DNA from: Hymenopellis radicata
Lineage: Eukaryota; Basidiomycota; Agaricomycetes; Agaricales; Physalacriaceae
Assembly: GCA_015501595.1 (NCBI GenBank)
Contig: JADNRX010000333.1
Span: forward strand, 1 to 59,530
Length of the DNA: 59,530 bases
Direction: 5' to 3'
Positions 34,975 through 46,364 of the stretch are shown piece after piece; within the stretch, counting starts at the first letter, position 1; each line of letters begins with the position of its first letter. A program made the translations under genes and the position numbers. The notes under the pieces are model-generated. The model was not told the origin of the DNA, ran no database searches, and saw only the letters and a program-made list of their open reading frames with translations.

Positions 34975-35446
34975 TAGGGCTTAGTTTATATTAAATTTGG
35001 GGTATAATAAACGGTTTGATAAAAAATTTCTGCAGAGGCATGTTTATAAACCGGTTTATAAACATCGGCCGAGATGCCCGAGAAGGTCACGTGGGCATAA
35101 ATTTCAAGTGCTCAGAGTCAAAGCCGCCGAAGACTTGCCGAAGACCGCAAATGGCTTTCATACGCCACTTGTAGTTGACCGTGCGGCTAATCCTGGGGCT
35201 ATGGCTCCTTTCACACCTGTTGAGAATGTCAAGGTCCGCTTGCGCATCATGCTAACACCTGACAAAGTGCTCGGTAACTGATTTTGCCCTTGTCGAGGTA
35301 GGCAGAGATACCGATTTGGGGGGTGTGCACAGCCACCTTTAAAAACATTAAAAAACAGCGGGGTTCGCGACCTACCCTGTTTACACTGTTTATAAACACC
35401 TGTTTATAAACGTGTTTACAAACATCGCTATATAAACTAAGCCCTA
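34975..35446. mobile_element. hAT-type MITE, 472 bp, exact 8-bp duplication GCGCTGAC
   Basis: The inverted ends TAGGGCTTAGTTTATA are perfect over 16 bp. GCGCTGAC is present at 34967-34974 and 35447-35454. Both subterminal regions carry TGTTTATAAAC words. No coding capacity. Confidence 0.92.
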
Positions 35447-35454
35447 GCGCTGAC

Positions 35455-36060
35455 GTTCGAGGACCATAAGTGGCCGTGGAAAAGTAACCCGACCTACTCA
35501 GCGTAAGAGCTTGGAGATGGAGAGAGGACGGGGAACATGACACGAGGTGTCTGACGTCTTAGGCGTAGATAGAGGACGGAAAGACGTAGATCACCACCGC
35601 TTACGCAAGGCCTATCAACACAGTGTTAGGCGCAAAAAGGAAGGAGAGAGTAAAAAAAGCAGTGTCGTCGTGCCTGATTTCAACCTCCCCATGTAAAAAC
35701 GTGGTCAATCTCGAAATGAAGGCGCCATATCCGTTAGGACAAGGGGCCACGGTCCAAAGACACGAGTAAGTATAATTAGTCGGCTTCGGCACAGAGGGAG
35801 TTAGCAAGGAAATGGGGGATTGGAGAATAAAAGAGGGAGAACATCCAGTCTCATCGCATGAGCACGCAGAGATGGATGGCGCACAGACGTCTGAGGCGCA
35901 CAAGAAACCGTCGCAAAAAGTGAGAGCCAGCGCGTTCTCAGCAGTAGAGTGCTATTAGCACGGAGAAGTTTCGTGTCATTCGGCCTTCGTGGGTACACTG
36001 CTAGCAAAAGCGAGACGTGGACAAGGAAGAAAAACGGAGAGATTCAAACCGTGTGTCCGA
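35455..36060 (-). repeat. composite repeat copy B, outer right arm
   Basis: It is the inverted counterpart of 6040-6560, with the tRNA-Arg-like motif at 35718-35750. It abuts the F-box pseudogene, as the left end of copy A does. Confidence 0.55.
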
Positions 36061-37066
36061 ACATTCAATCGCCGATTGAAATCTTCGGCCCCAGGTGCTT
36101 GATCAACCACATTTCCCAAGAAGTTATTGCTTCATTGCCGACACGCTGCATCATCTCCGCGCGCCCTCCTTCTCTGAGTGCTTACATGCTGTACGGAATG
36201 CCCATGCCATTATCCTCTTCTAGATGGCGCGCCCTTTCCTTGCCCAACTCCCATCTCTGATTACCCGCTTCGATCAACACGATGCGCACGCGCTGCGGCG
36301 TTCACCCTCTGACGATACTCTGCTGGGCGAAGCATATGTCCATGCGCTTTATGATTGTCTTTGAAAATCGTCCAGTCTCGCTATGGTTGTTCGGGAAACC
36401 GACGTTTGATGCTCGGGACTTGGGGGATATGAGGATCCGAGAGCTGCGGATCGACGGGGCGTCGGTGAACTATTACTTTGAGAACGTCATAGTACTCCAG
36501 CACCTTCGCTTACTAGAGGGCTTGAGAGTCTACTGGGCTACGGTCCCATATCCTAGTATCTCTGCCGGGGAATTCTGAAACCTGCGGACGCTAGCCCTGC
36601 ATAGGACGCTCCCAGTACCGAAACTCGAGATGCTTGGGCAGAGCGTGCTCATGAGACGTTGGTGGATGTCGGTCTGATTGGATCACGGGAAACCCATCAT
36701 GATCCCCCTCGCACGATTTTGGAGTACGTCGCTGGTGAACCTAGTGCTGGGACGCACCAGAACCTGCCGCATCTCAGGCGTCTCGCGCTACAGACGTCGT
36801 CGGCTCAAATCGCGCTCTTGGAGCGGATGTTTTTCATGCGCGTTATAAAGTGGCGGGAGATGGGCGTTGCGGTGTTGGAGAGTTGTAGGCTGTTTGTGGA
36901 CGAAGAAGAGGATTACATGACACGTGTATGGGATGGGATTCGGTCCGTCGGGGACGCGGGCTGTGTTATACAGATCGATTGCGACCGAAGGGCGGGTACG
37001 TACTGTGCAATTAGCTTTCCTTTCCATACGCTAACTTCTCTCATTTTAGGCCTGTCTGTAGAATAG
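36061..37066 (+). pseudogene. F-box/LRR pseudogene (copy 3, longest)
   Basis: Fragments in order are: a worn F-box region (about 36100-36260), a leucine-rich middle (36360-36600: DMRIRELRIDGASVNYYFEN, HLRLLEGLRVYW, then NLRTLALHR.LPVPKLEML past a stop), and a C-terminal part in a different frame (36659-37066: HHDPPRTILEYV, LALQTSSAQIALLERMFF, KWREMGVAVLE). The stop at about 36576 and the frame changes mean it cannot encode one protein. It shows what copies 1, 2 and 4 are fragments of. Confidence 0.65.
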
Positions 37067-37707
37067 CTATAGTTCATCAAGTGTCCCAGTTGTATTCATA
37101 CCAATCGTTATGTCACAGAAGTTTCCGCAGAGCTTTGTGGCGGGACTGGCAAGGCGATCATGACGCGACGATGGAGACCGTCGTGTCGAACCTGATGGGC
37201 TTGGTGGGTAAACCCTTTGTGCTCGACACTGCCAAAGTCACCATACGGGTGAGCTTTCTAAATGATGGATTATAACGGTGAAATCGTCCTTACTATGATT
37301 CGATTTCGTGCCTGCGTTCGAGTTCCAGATTATATGCAGTGTACTCTTTCGGTCTGAGGCAATACATGGGATGATGTTTTCGTTCGTTCCTCGGTTCTAC
37401 TGGCGTTCTTTTCTCGTGCTGACCTTGAATTCTGCGAACTGATAAGGTTCCTGGGCGCCCGACATCTGAATTGCCTTCAAGGTTACAACTACCTGGTGGC
37501 GCATAGTATGCGAAGCGTGTGCTCTACAAATCATTCCGATGAACTCACCTGTACGGTGCAGGTTCTTCCTCTATCATCGTGTCGAAGAGCTCGAGGAATC
37601 GGGGCGTCGCACTACTACAATAGACGAAAGTTGCATAAGATGTTGTGGTATAAATCAATCGGAATGACATGTATCATAGTAAATAAGGACTGCTTAAGAT
37701 CATAAAG
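37067..37707. other. intergenic, nothing recognised
   Basis: Short frames without motifs; 3' flank of the F-box gene on the other strand. Confidence 0.4.
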
Positions 37708-39412
37708 TTAAATCCACCGCCTCTCCCACGAACTCAAAAAAGGCTCCAAACACCCCAGATAATCCACAGGGGAGACCTCTGACATAATCCGCTTCGCCAC
37801 CGTAAATCTCATCGCGTTCAACATCCGAGGCTTCCATTCGCCTGCATCTTCCTCGAGCTCATCCTTCACCCACGCCAGGAACCCCCCATGGAACAACACT
37901 CTTTTCAGCCGCGGTAGTCCATCGGCCAGTCCCTTAATCATCTCCAGCTGCTGCTTGAGATCTATGGCCCACGAACAATCGCGTGACGACCGCCCCACGT
38001 CGCGTGTAAAGTAGCATTTGTCAAAGGAGATGACAAGCTCCTCAACAGGCCAGCGCGCCGTCCTCGCCTCACACATCGTACCCAGTTCCTGCAAATGTGT
38101 TAAGCTCAGGTTACATTCGGAAAGTAAACCGAAACGCACCTCAAACATTTTAGGAACCGTATACTCGTTCGAGGAATCGTCAGCCGTACCCGTATAGATG
38201 ACCCGCATCACTCTCAGATTCGGCATAGGTTTGTCCACAGGCGGAACGACCCATGCCGAGTTGAGATTGCAGTCGAACACGACCAACTCTCGTATGTTCG
38301 TGGTCGTGAAATCATCGCCGCTTGGGCGGAGGAATGGATGCGATGAGTCGGCATAGGGCTCCTCGCTGTTCGTACCCGTAGAGTCGAGGACTTCTAGCTT
38401 CGGGCCCAGACCAAAGAATTCGGGAAGAAGCCCAGGCGGGGCCTTGAAGGAGATCAGGTTGGGTAGGTCAGTGCCGACTCGCACTGGAATTTCCATCGGC
38501 ATCTGGCCGAAGCGGGTGTTGATCACGTCGTGTATCCTGATGTGTGTGAGGGACGGGAACGACTGGAGCCTTGTGTACAGGAATCGGGTGTCCTGCCATG
38601 AGACATGCATGCCGTCAATTTCGAGATGGGTAAGGGCGGCGCGTTGAGTGATGCAACTGTCGATGGTGAAGAGCGCGTCCGTGTAGAGCCGCCGGATATT
38701 TGAGACAGGTATGATGGATGGCGATTGTAGGAGGCGGCATTGCGATAAACGTCCGGTGATCTTCAGCTCCTCCAGACCTCGCATAGCCCCGAACACGGCC
38801 TTGAGCTCGGCGTCCGAAACCTCGGCACTCATGCAGCAGCTTTCAGCAATCTTCAGCACCTTTAGGCGCGGTGCCACGACCTCCACCAACTTCAGAACCC
38901 TCTTCGTGATGACCACACCCATCATCGTCAACTCCACCACCCGCATCCGAGCAAGCGCAAACACAAGAACATTCAGGACATCACCCTCCTCCAAAAACTC
39001 CTCAAAGTCCCCAACATAACAAGGCGCGCCAATCCGACACTTTTTCACGAACCCCGCTTCGTACACGTCCAGGTCCTTCCCATTCGCCACAGAGCGCGCG
39101 AAATCAGTGCACATGATGGCGTTGATGCAGAACGGCTCGGTGCGCCACATGACGGGAAGCGCTAATGCTGCAAAGCGTTTGGACACCTTAGCGAGGGATC
39201 TGAAGAATTCAATGTGCTCCGTTTTCGACCATCCATCGTCCTGCGATGGCTTCAAGTGCCCAAAGATCTCGCTGTAGATCTCCACAGGTATTGGAGTCCG
39301 CCTTGGCGCTACGAGAGAATCAGACAACGTTGACGAAGAGAAGAATGGATTGGAACTCACTCTCACGCTCGGGGGTAGGCTTCGTCTTGACGGTCCTCCT
39401 AGCAGACTTCAT
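37708..39412 (-). CDS. F-box/LRR protein, apparently intact (568 aa, two exons)
   Basis: Exon 1 is complement 39412-39361, the intron 39360-39309 (52 nt, GTGAGT...CGTAG), and exon 2 39308-37708. The join reads MKSARRTVKTKPTPERE-T-PRRTPIPVEIYSEIF without a stop. The F-box (PIPVEIYSEIFGHL...AKVSKRFAALALPVMW) sits at about residues 20-75 and is followed by irregular LRRs (LEELKITG, LTHLEIDG, LTHIRIHD, IRELVVFDCNL, VEELVISFD). Family role: substrate adaptor of SCF ubiquitin ligases. The frame also stays open through the intron, so an unspliced 552-aa start upstream of the F-box is possible, but the donor, branch and acceptor are good. Homologue: 2354-3949. Confidence 0.85.
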
Positions 39413-41150
39413 CTCAGATGGCAGCGGTTCCGAGGCGATGATGCTAATGAGGAAACAGGAGCTGGGACGACAACGCCTTTGTAGGGAGGTCCCATGTGTC
39501 CTGCTCATTGTTCGCTGTTTTGGTCTCGGGTGGACCAGTCGGACGAAATAGGCAATTGCTGAAGTATCCCCATTGTTTGTTCCGGCTAAACATATCGTCC
39601 GATGTGGCTACTCCTCAGAAGGGAAGGTGTTTTGTACTGCCGGCTCGAACATTAAACGCGACCGAAGAAATTGGACGAAGAGTGGACGTACACATCAGCG
39701 CTTAATCGCAGTCTCGAGCTTCTGACAGGTATCCCGAGTCTCGGACCATTCATGTATCCTGCGTGCACACGATAAGTGTGGCGCACAATATAACTTGAGC
39801 CTTGAACCAGCTACAAAACTCACTGTGCCTTCATTCAGCTTATATAGAAGTATCCTCGCGCGCGCGTCCGAGACTGAAAGTACCAAGAGATGCGGAGAAC
39901 TCGGAAATGGTTCTCTTTCGTTGGCGCAAAGTGGCAATTTCAAAATGGCGCCGGAATCTGACTCGTTGGCCTCTGAAAGCAGTGCTTTTGGACTGTTAGA
40001 CGCGTAGATATAAGCAGGACGTGAGACGAGCTCACCTAGATACATCGTTTTTCTGAATCATGCAGAACACGTCGTCAGGATCGTCAGCGAGTCACCACGA
40101 CGAAGATATTGCTCCTGAGTTCGTTAGAATTCGACGATAGTCCTTCTCGTGGCTAGAATAAGGAGACGAACGAACCACGGTTGAGGGCGATGGACGTTGT
40201 CAGCAAAGAAGGGAGTACGGCGTTATCGGACTTAAGGTATCTTTCCTTCCACGATCATCATCAAAAGTTAAAACTAGGACCGCCAACTTGGTCTTGCTCT
40301 TCTCGTCTGTCAGGAAGCCCCCGAACGCGAATGATTTGGCTTTCTCTTTGGCACAAGTACAATGATCCTCTGCAAGAAGTTCTATCTCCCAGAGTTATGT
40401 CTTCCTGTCTCTTCGTATGCTCGTTCATATCGCTGTTCATGTGGCTGTCATTCTTGAAGCTTGGCGATAGCGTTCACGACCTACAGCTCCGCGTGTTCAG
40501 CATGTATGGATTCTTGCTGCCTTTCTAGCTCGTACTGGGTTTCCGGGTGACCATATTGCCCGCATTGTCATATCACAAATCGAGCCCTTGTTTATCGCTG
40601 ATCGTCGGATTTTCATCCGAGATTTGTCCACATAATGCTTATCCTTCATCCGGGCGCTGAAGTATTTTGTAGAATCATCAAGTCGCATTTACTCGCCCTA
40701 CGTATTCGCCGTTGGACAGCTCAATTCTTTACAATGTCATGTTTGCCTTGGTCTACTGGCTTCTTATGGTTCGTCTCGTTGCGTTGGTGTCTTTGCTCTG
40801 CTCATTCCGTACCCACAGGTGTATCCCGCTGGATTCGGACAAGGAAGCGCCGGCACGAATGGGACCGGCTTCCAGTTGCTCGTCATCCTCCAAATGAGAA
40901 CGATTTGGCTTTCTCCTTGTCACAACCGTCCTCTGCAGCCTTCCCAAGAAGTTCTATCTCCAAGACACGATTCATACCACTGATATTTCAACATTTGCTT
41001 CAATCCGAACGGTGTACATGAAACCCTCTTCGGCTTCAGCACTCTACCCAAGCACGGCTCGAAGGCTGGCTTACCGCCCGAGGAATGTGACGCTAGGCCG
41101 TAGGCTCTAATACTATAAAGCCGTCGTCGCGGCCTGCCTCTTGGTTCAAC
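39413..41150. other. unassigned; possible worn spliced gene and an imperfect direct duplication
   Basis: From ATG 40190 MDVVSKEGSTALSDLR runs into a GTATCT...AACTAG intron-like stretch, and further on a frame reads ILAAFLARTGFPGDHIARIV (about 40510). 40282-40400 and 40855-40975 are imperfect direct copies (shared ATGATTTGGCTTTCTC and AGAAGTTCTATCTCC words). Family not recognised; stops interrupt every assembly I tried. Confidence 0.3.
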
Positions 41151-41652
41151 ATGGCTGGCTTGGAAGCCAGCAGATCACTATTCTCAGGTAGGTTCTCAAA
41201 TCTCAATCCTCTGTTTCATGGAACCCTACGCATTGTAGAGGCGACGTCTCCACTCGGATCACTACTCTTCTCCATGGGATGCCTTAGACGTACTATTGTC
41301 GACCAGTACACCTGGCGGAATGGTTTAGCTGCTTCGTCCGTCATTATCGTTTTTTTATTCTGCCGAGCGGAACATTCAACGGAGAGCATTATGACTCTGA
41401 CTCTAAGGTATGTGTCGCTGTTTGGGCAATGGAAGGATCCTCAACGCGTTTCATGATATTTCGGAGAAGATTGAATTTTATGTCTTGAGGAAGCAGAGGG
41501 AGGTCCTGTCTCGAGTTGAAAGTCGTCCTGGCTGTGACTCAGACTCCGTTCTCCGGGACTTGCACGACATGACCATCAGAGGCGTGGTACTTCCTCCCAG
41601 AGAACGCCGGTTTCAGAGCACAGGACATTGGGTGGACGATAGAAATTCTTGA
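41151..41652 (+). CDS. hypothetical, possibly spliced short gene
   Basis: A TATAAAG box (about 41114) precedes ATG 41151 by about 35 nt. MAGLEASRSLFS is followed by a GTAGGT...TTGTAG intron-like stretch, an exon to about 41410, and a GTATGT donor. Downstream, 41455-41652 reads ISEKIEFYVLRKQREVLSRV. No known family. Confidence 0.25.
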
Positions 41653-41679
41653 GGTTCATGTTGTGACCATCTTGACTCC

Positions 41680-41710
41680 GTGGCGACTTGTCCTACCGGA
41701 TAGGTGCTTC
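41680..41710 (+). repeat. isolated tRNA-Arg-like motif
   Basis: GTGGCGACTTGTCCTACCGG followed by ATAGGTGCTTC and, about 35 nt on, a T run. It is outside copies A and B, so the motif can disperse by itself. Confidence 0.45.
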
Positions 41711-42190
41711 ATTCGAGGCGGGTAGAATTGATTTTTTCTTCATGCACGGTTATCTCGGTGTCTCGGAGAGAGGTGTTTGATTGTAAGGGCATAACAACAA
41801 TCGTCAGGGGTAACATTCACGAGAACTTCGAAAACAAAAATAGAGACATACCCTTTCGCCCTATCGAATCGGTGGCGTAACCTGATTGTTTTCGAAGTTG
41901 TCCAGAAAAGGCGTTCCCGCTATCTAGCCCATGAACGGCGTCGGGAAACTCTTGTTCAATGGGAAAAGTGGCGCCGAACAATCAGCACTGCTATCGTAAA
42001 GATATCCCTGACGCTTTAGTAGCGAATCCAGTCCTTGGACCCACAACTGTTGTTCCCATTGTGTTCGATCGACGGAAGCATCTCTTTTGTCTTACCCTCT
42101 TGTGTCCCTTTGGTCGTAGATCGCTGGTCTATGCACAGCAATCTGGAGCTATAAAGGACTTCGTCTTTGTTATCCAATCTCCCAACAATC

Positions 42191-42559
42191 ATGAGCCACT
42201 ACTCAGCACCATCTACCTTGTCTCGTGTTTATCGACCACTGAGGTCAATCTCTGACGAGGATTTGCACAAGGGCATGCTAGCCAGCATGGCCAGATATAC
42301 CGCACCACACCCTCACCTACGAGCACCGTCCTATACTCCCGAGTCACACGCACGTCGTAGACAATCCCGGCAAGCCGCCAGCACAAGAGACGCTGATTCG
42401 GCGCGACCCATCTCGAAAAAGGGACCTTGGGCCACCGCCGATGAAATCTTAAACTCGTATCGCAGAAAACCGGCGCGATACAATCCACACGTTGTTCCTC
42501 TACCGTCATCACCTCGACCGCCGGTGGGCATCGGACGACAGGGAGACAGAGAAGTTTGA
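42191..42559 (+). CDS. hypothetical basic, Ser/Pro/Arg-rich protein
   Basis: ATG 42191 opens 122 codons (MSHYSAPSTLSRVYRPLR...). Composition is plausible for a disordered protein but there is no motif and no second copy. Confidence 0.25.
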   Translation: MSHYSAPSTLSRVYRPLRSISDEDLHKGMLASMARYTAPHPHLRAPSYTPESHARRRQSRQAASTRDADSARPISKKGPWATADEILNSYRRKPARYNPHVVPLPSSPRPPVGIGRQGDREV

Positions 42560-43061
42560 GCATCATGGGCTCATTACGTGGCTGGAGATTCGGCCAGAAG
42601 ATGGGGCAGTAACATCGAATAACAGGGATTGCGAGAAAATGTAGATGATGGGATGCAGGCCGGACCACGATTCCAGACTCCCTCGAGAAAATCTGTAGAT
42701 CTTTGTATTCAATACGATGCGTTATGCTGACCACAGAGAAACGATATGATTCCTATGGAGCATAGTTACACGAAAGAAGAATAGATTTTGAATTGATCGC
42801 GAAAGCGGCGGTAAGCTAGCGTCAAAGACAGAGATTTCCAAAGTATGTCACAGAGAGCCTTTGCGGTGTAGGAAGAAATAGGTCGAATGTGTTGGGAATA
42901 ATTAGGAGCGAAGGAGTTTTCAAAAGTATGTGTGTATGACGATGAGAGAAGAGTAGCTTGCACATATTTGGCAACCTCCGCCGACGGCAGGACCTGAGTA
43001 GTTTCGCCAATCTCTTCTTGGCTCCTTCCACACCGTTCTTTCCTCCCCATTCATTAACAAA

Positions 43062-44866
43062 ATGTCTGAGGGTCGCAGCTGCTGCCTTTTAGCTTCCTTC
43101 TCGTATTCGCCGGGGCAGACACGCAGCTTTCCAAGCGACACGCGACAAGAACAGCGGGCGGGATCCATGTTCCCATCGCTTGGCGGGAATCTCGCTCTCT
43201 CGAAAGACGCGCAGACGCGGGAGAAATTGGGGTTAGGCAGCTATTTTGACCTGAGTGTTCCATTTACCCATCATTATTACATTTATACTTACGCGCCATT
43301 ATAGCCCATACTTCGTCTCCCTTGACGTTGGGCAGTCCCAGATACCTCTCGTCCTTGGTGCGCCATGCTCCTCCTCTCGCTATTCGGTCTAAACCTATCC
43401 AGATACCGGTTCCTCCGATTTATGGGTCCTCTCTAATCAACGATCGCCAAACGACAGTGCCGACACAGTTGACCTCACGGGTGCTCCAGGATCAGTATGT
43501 CGCAGTGATCAACGACACCAACACAAGCAAGCTGGACACTGGCGTGGCTGGGTCTTTGACTTGGATTTCCCGTAAATCAAAACAGGTACGCGCATGCCCT
43601 TCATTTTCATTTCCGTTCTTATTAGGATGTCCAGCTTCATTTGGTCAGAAGTCTTCGTCTTGCCGTCGCCGCCCCCAGGGAGTCTCACGAGCCGCACACT
43701 CATGGAAGCGCCGATCCTCCAACCATGCTAGAGGCACATTTCCGACCTTCGACTTTATCGGCCCGCCTTTTCATCAGCCGCGTCAAGCATCCGGCGCATC
43801 TCAATGGACACCCGTCATCGCGTCTTCCTATGCCACGATGGGCCTGTTGACCCCCCGCCTCATCTCGCTCGCATCTTTGGTAGCTCCCATGTTTGCCGTT
43901 ACCCTCTAGCGTAATGAACATTAATCGCGGCGGCAACCTCGGACTCCTCAGCATAGGCCCAGTCGAGAGTGACAGCCTCTCTTGGATTCCTGTACGTGGT
44001 ACGCATCGAACGAGGGTGGCATAAGCGCCCCGCCGAATTCTAGGTCAGTCTTCCCATGTATGACGACTTCTAATCTTATATTCCAACAGACGTATGCCAG
44101 CGCCTGGGAGGTATTTCTTGATGCTGTCTATTTCGGTCGGCGCCTACCAGACTCTCAGCTCGCTGATTCCACTACTCAAAACTCGGCTCGCATCGACACT
44201 GTGAGTCCATTCCATCTTGTTTGAGTTTCCTTGCTCACACCTTCCAGGGTGACTCTCTCATTCGTAGACTTGTCGATATTATCCACACCATTTATACCCA
44301 AATTGGAGGAACTGAGTTGTTTGTTCCACGCCAGACAGCCTTACGTTCGAAATTGGTGGTAAGATGTTTCCTGTTGATCCCCGCGACTTCATCAGTCAGG
44401 CGGATGCGGATAGCACGGATGCCCGTATCGCGACCATCGCTGTGACTGATACCCCACAATGCGGACAAGCTATCTGTATTCATGTAGTTTGGGTGAGCCT
44501 TTCCTGAAGTGGTTGATTATTGTCTTTCGCACTGTCCCCGTCATCGCTGATCCATCATTGTAGACTCCTCTCTGCGTGTCATTTCCGAAATCTCACATAT
44601 CATTTCAAGATCCTCCTTCAATAGGATTCCTTTCGACGATGCCCGAGGATGCTGCTGCCCGGCCGTTCATGAAAGCTCTCGATGAGGCGAACGGGAACTT
44701 GTATGGCAACATGGCAAAGAGGCCCCGACTGGTGTTCCAAATGGGGGGATCAACGAATTCCCTACGCGTCCATCAGGCTGATACAACGAGCGCATCATCG
44801 ATGGCATCGAATACTAGTCTTGTTTCTCGCTTCGTCACTACTCCCACTTTGTATCTCTACATCTAG
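43062..44866 (+). pseudogene. pepsin-like aspartic protease (peptidase A1) pseudogene
   Basis: The pieces follow the A1 order. PYFVSLDVGQSQIPLVL joins across a 45-nt intron (GTGCGC...ATCCAG, about 43354-43398) to DTGSSDLWVLSN, the first catalytic DTG. Then come INDTNTSKLDTGVAG, LLTPRLISLASLVAPMFAVTL, GGNLGLLSIG, TYASAWEVFLDAVYFG and ARIDT joined across a 45-nt intron to GDSLIRR (second DTG), then MFPVDPRDFISQ and DPPSIGFLSTMPEDA. Such enzymes are usually secreted acid proteases. The frame changes within GVAGS, there are stops after MFAVTL and before MFPVDP, and the segment between the first DTG and NDTN is much shorter than usual, so the flap region is largely missing. The start ATG 43062 and any signal peptide are uncertain. 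This is a decayed gene. Confidence 0.75.
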
Positions 44867-45064
44867 ATAATGTGTACATCTCTATTTACCGCACATACTC
44901 AGAGCTGCCGGACAAGAATTTCGCCATCACTGACGCGCGCACTCCATCGGCATCCATCAGGTTATAGTTCGGAGAGCAACCGGGCCCGGCCCGAACCAAG
45001 TATCCTTGACGTACTATTATTATTAAAGTTTGTTTAGTCACTGGTTGGTTTCCTTCCTGCTACA

Positions 45065-46364
45065 ATGACAGTCGAGGATATATTGAGTAGGTGCCTACAT
45101 GCTATCTACAGCGTGGTCTCACTAATGGTTCACAGGTACTGCGATTCGCCACTCATCAAGCTGGCAGGCAGGTTTCGGGCAAGGACCGCTGTCTCTCATG
45201 TATATGGTCGCTGCGGGCCGAGGAACTGACCATCCGCGGTTGATTTATCGATATCTGGTTGGACGAGACGACGTACTGCCCAAGAAGGAAATCTCCCTTG
45301 TCTTTCGGCAGCGTGAAGATGTGGACACACTTGAGCAGATGGAGAAGCAGGTGCGCCGATGGCAAGACGGTGGTGAATTTCAACGCGTGAGTGTGATTGA
45401 TAGCAGAGGCAGAGTGCGCACTAATATCGCCTCCAAGATCATTGAGATTTCCCGGGAATGGTTGCCACCTAGAGCGGGCATGTGGCGTATCTCACTTGAC
45501 CTTGATGGGAAGCGCAACAAGGCGTACATTGTGGACATCTCCCTCAACCGATATGGGGGGTGTTTCAGCAGGATGGACATGGGTCTTCGCATGATTCCGC
45601 TCGACACACTGCAGCCTGTCTTATCCTCGACAAATAGTCCTCGAGTCATCGTGGTAGCCGACGCCGAAGGGGAGTATTGGGTTTTTAAGCCATCAACTGA
45701 TCCGGGTGATGATGCCTTTGTGGCGGAAGTGTCGTTTATGCTCAGCCTTCCGGTGTCGCCATACGCCATTCGCCCCAGCGCTGGAGTGGTCGAGGAGCAC
45801 GAACAAGAAGAGCGTCTGGTCGGATTTCTCACACCGCTTCAGCCAGCGTCATCAATTGCTCTGGTTTACCGCGCAAAGGAGGTCTGCACTCTGAGGGAAT
45901 GCCCCTCATGTGACATATCATGGCGTAAGCGTCTGGCCTGGGCAATTGATGCGTCCGCGGGTTTGAGATGGCTTCATCGCCTTGGGCATGCTTGGGGGGA
46001 TATGAAGATGGACAATCTTGTCCTCTGCCAGGACGACAAGTTGAGGCTCATCGACTACGCACCCGGCGGGAAAACACCCGGCTGGATCGCACCAGAATTG
46101 GAGGCGGAGGCGTTATCCGATGCGAAGACGATGGCTGGAGACGTGTTTTCATTGGGATTGGTCTTGTGGTGCTTGGCAGAAGAGGTTCCGGAGGTTGAGG
46201 ACGGGTTTCTCGTCGGAGAAGGGCGCTGGACGCAGACGAATCCTGCGGTTCCGGGATGGTACAAAGGTTTGGTGAACAGTTGCCTTGCCCGATCACCTGA
46301 GGGCCGTCCTACAGCCGACGAGGTGTGTGATATCCTTGAGACGCACGTAGGCGATGTATTATAA
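45065..46364 (+). CDS. atypical serine/threonine-type protein kinase, two exons
   Basis: Exon 1 is 45065-45086, the intron 45087-45135 (49 nt, GTAGGT, branch ACTAAT, TTCACAG) and exon 2 45136-46364, giving 416 aa starting MTVEDIL-S-TAIRHSSSW. The N-terminal ~170 residues have no recognised domain. The kinase lobe shows EYWVFKPS (possible ATP lysine), a helix-C glutamate in VAEVSF, the catalytic loop HAWGDMKMDN (Asp about 296, Asn 301), DYA in place of DFG (314-316), TPGWIAPE (326-328) and DVFSLGLVLW. The catalytic Asp, Lys and Asn and the metal Asp are kept, so activity is possible. The glycine loop is not evident. It lies between a protease pseudogene and an F-box pseudogene, with no functional link. 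Confidence 0.8.

Noticed and set aside
34997..35281. 94-aa gene inside the 34975-35446 MITE
   Set aside because: No motif and fully inside a MITE.
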